A DNA stretch of 64,000 nt from JAICYJ01 sp035695105. Its GTDB lineage: Bacteria; Actinomycetota; Thermoleophilia; Gaiellales; JAICJC01. A program made the position numbers and the translations under genes. The notes under the pieces are model-generated. The model was given only the letters and a program-made list of their open reading frames with translations. It had not been told where the DNA came from and did not search any database. Below, piece by piece: positions 63,759 to 64,000 of this stretch; position 1 is the stretch's first letter, and each line of letters begins with the position of its first letter. The stretch is from NCBI GenBank assembly GCA_035695105.1, contig DASSEV010000062.1:43095-107094 (forward strand). The letters run 5' to 3'.

Positions 63759-63931
63759 CGCGGCCACTGTACCAAGACGTGAACGCGGCGTGATCAGGCC
63801 GACGGCACGCGGGGATCACGGCGCAGCAGACGGCGCGTCGCCCCGGGGCGCACTCGTTGGATCTCGCTTCGGGCGACGACGAGCAGCCGCGGATGAAACG
63901 GGCCGGTGCGAATCAGCAGGCCTTTCGCGTC

Positions 63932-64000
63932 CTATACCTTGACGACCGTGCCGATCCAGCCCTCGGGTCCGAACACCCAGTAGCCGACCTGTGCAGCCGG
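63932..64000 (-). CDS. C-terminus of an unidentified protein (N-terminus outside window)
   Basis: The last 22 codons before a TAG (63932-63934, minus strand) read PAAQVGYWVFGPEGWIGTVV and then Lys-Val. The aromatic/glycine pattern looks like the last strands of a small beta-barrel, but too little is visible to identify it. Confidence 0.4.
   Translation of the reverse strand, partial: PAAQVGYWVFGPEGWIGTVVKV

Overview
The window is very G+C-rich chromosomal DNA from a bacterium, almost certainly a high-G+C actinobacterium. Supporting signs are a NucS/EndoMS mismatch endonuclease, an OpcA-type glucose-6-phosphate dehydrogenase assembly factor inside a pentose-phosphate operon, a SigR/RsrA-like sigma and zinc anti-sigma pair, an ECF42-type sigma with a DGPF partner, an LpdA-type flavoprotein, 11-bp PHO-box repeats and a 180-kDa-class NAD-glutamate dehydrogenase. 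The gene mix looks more like a deep-branching soil lineage (Thermoleophilia-like: Gaiellales or Solirubrobacterales) than Streptomyces or Mycobacterium, but that placement is inference. About 60 protein genes and two tRNA genes are packed with little spacing; many genes overlap by ATGA or GTGA.

Layout. 1-2757: NAD biosynthesis (nadB-nadC-nadA, minus strand; nadA is cut by the window edge). 2797-3704: autoregulated redox-type ECF sigma and ZAS anti-sigma. 3689-7524: MocA-like nucleotidyltransferase, M24 and M16 peptidases, dienelactone hydrolase. 7521-9546: ECF42 sigma with its YCII/DGPF gene, and an NTF2-fold protein. 9591-12911: nucS, a class V aminotransferase and an LpdA-like flavoprotein. 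12921-16446: acyl-CoA synthetase, fabI and an MBL hydrolase. 16477-19398: molybdate uptake (HTH-TOBE regulator, modABC). 19406-22965: glycerate kinase, htpX-lemA, class I aldolase. 22971-23191: a two-copy noncoding repeat. 23195-31491: sugar phosphorylation and the pentose phosphate pathway (ROK kinase, tkt, tal, gnd, zwf, opcA, pgl). 31506-36299: phosphate uptake (phoU, pstSCAB) behind a PHO box. 36339-44048: giant glutamate dehydrogenase, DUF255 thioredoxin-like protein, rpiA.

44041-49386: a minus-strand operon of SDR, HhH-GPD glycosylase, desaturase and an orphan DNA methyltransferase, followed by an iron-type ADH paralogue and a MOSC protein. 49448-51088: ferritin, lipoprotein and a degenerate MBL protein. 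51051-56049: a probable small-molecule catabolic group (DapA-like, DAO oxidoreductase, LLM enzyme, class II aldolase, TetR, cupin). 56112-62702: tRNA-Asp, a GH15 glycosidase, a 1488-residue histidine kinase with seven tandem GAF domains, and tRNA-Val. 62703-64000: gene-poor DNA of lower apparent G+C with a few small genes.

The central genes form a coherent carbon module: glucose enters through the ROK kinase, the oxidative branch (zwf/opcA, pgl, gnd) makes NAD(P)H and pentose phosphate, and tkt, tal and rpiA interconvert the sugars, with the aldolase linking to glycolysis. Regulation can be read directly at several points: a SigR-like promoter, an ECF42-like promoter, PHO boxes, and a recurrent TANNNT box placed 6-8 nt before start codons, which suggests that many transcripts are leaderless. 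No clearly new multi-gene defence or biosynthetic system was found. The best leads are the multi-GAF kinase, the leaderless/AUC-start pattern, the degenerate enzymes and the orphan methyltransferase operon.
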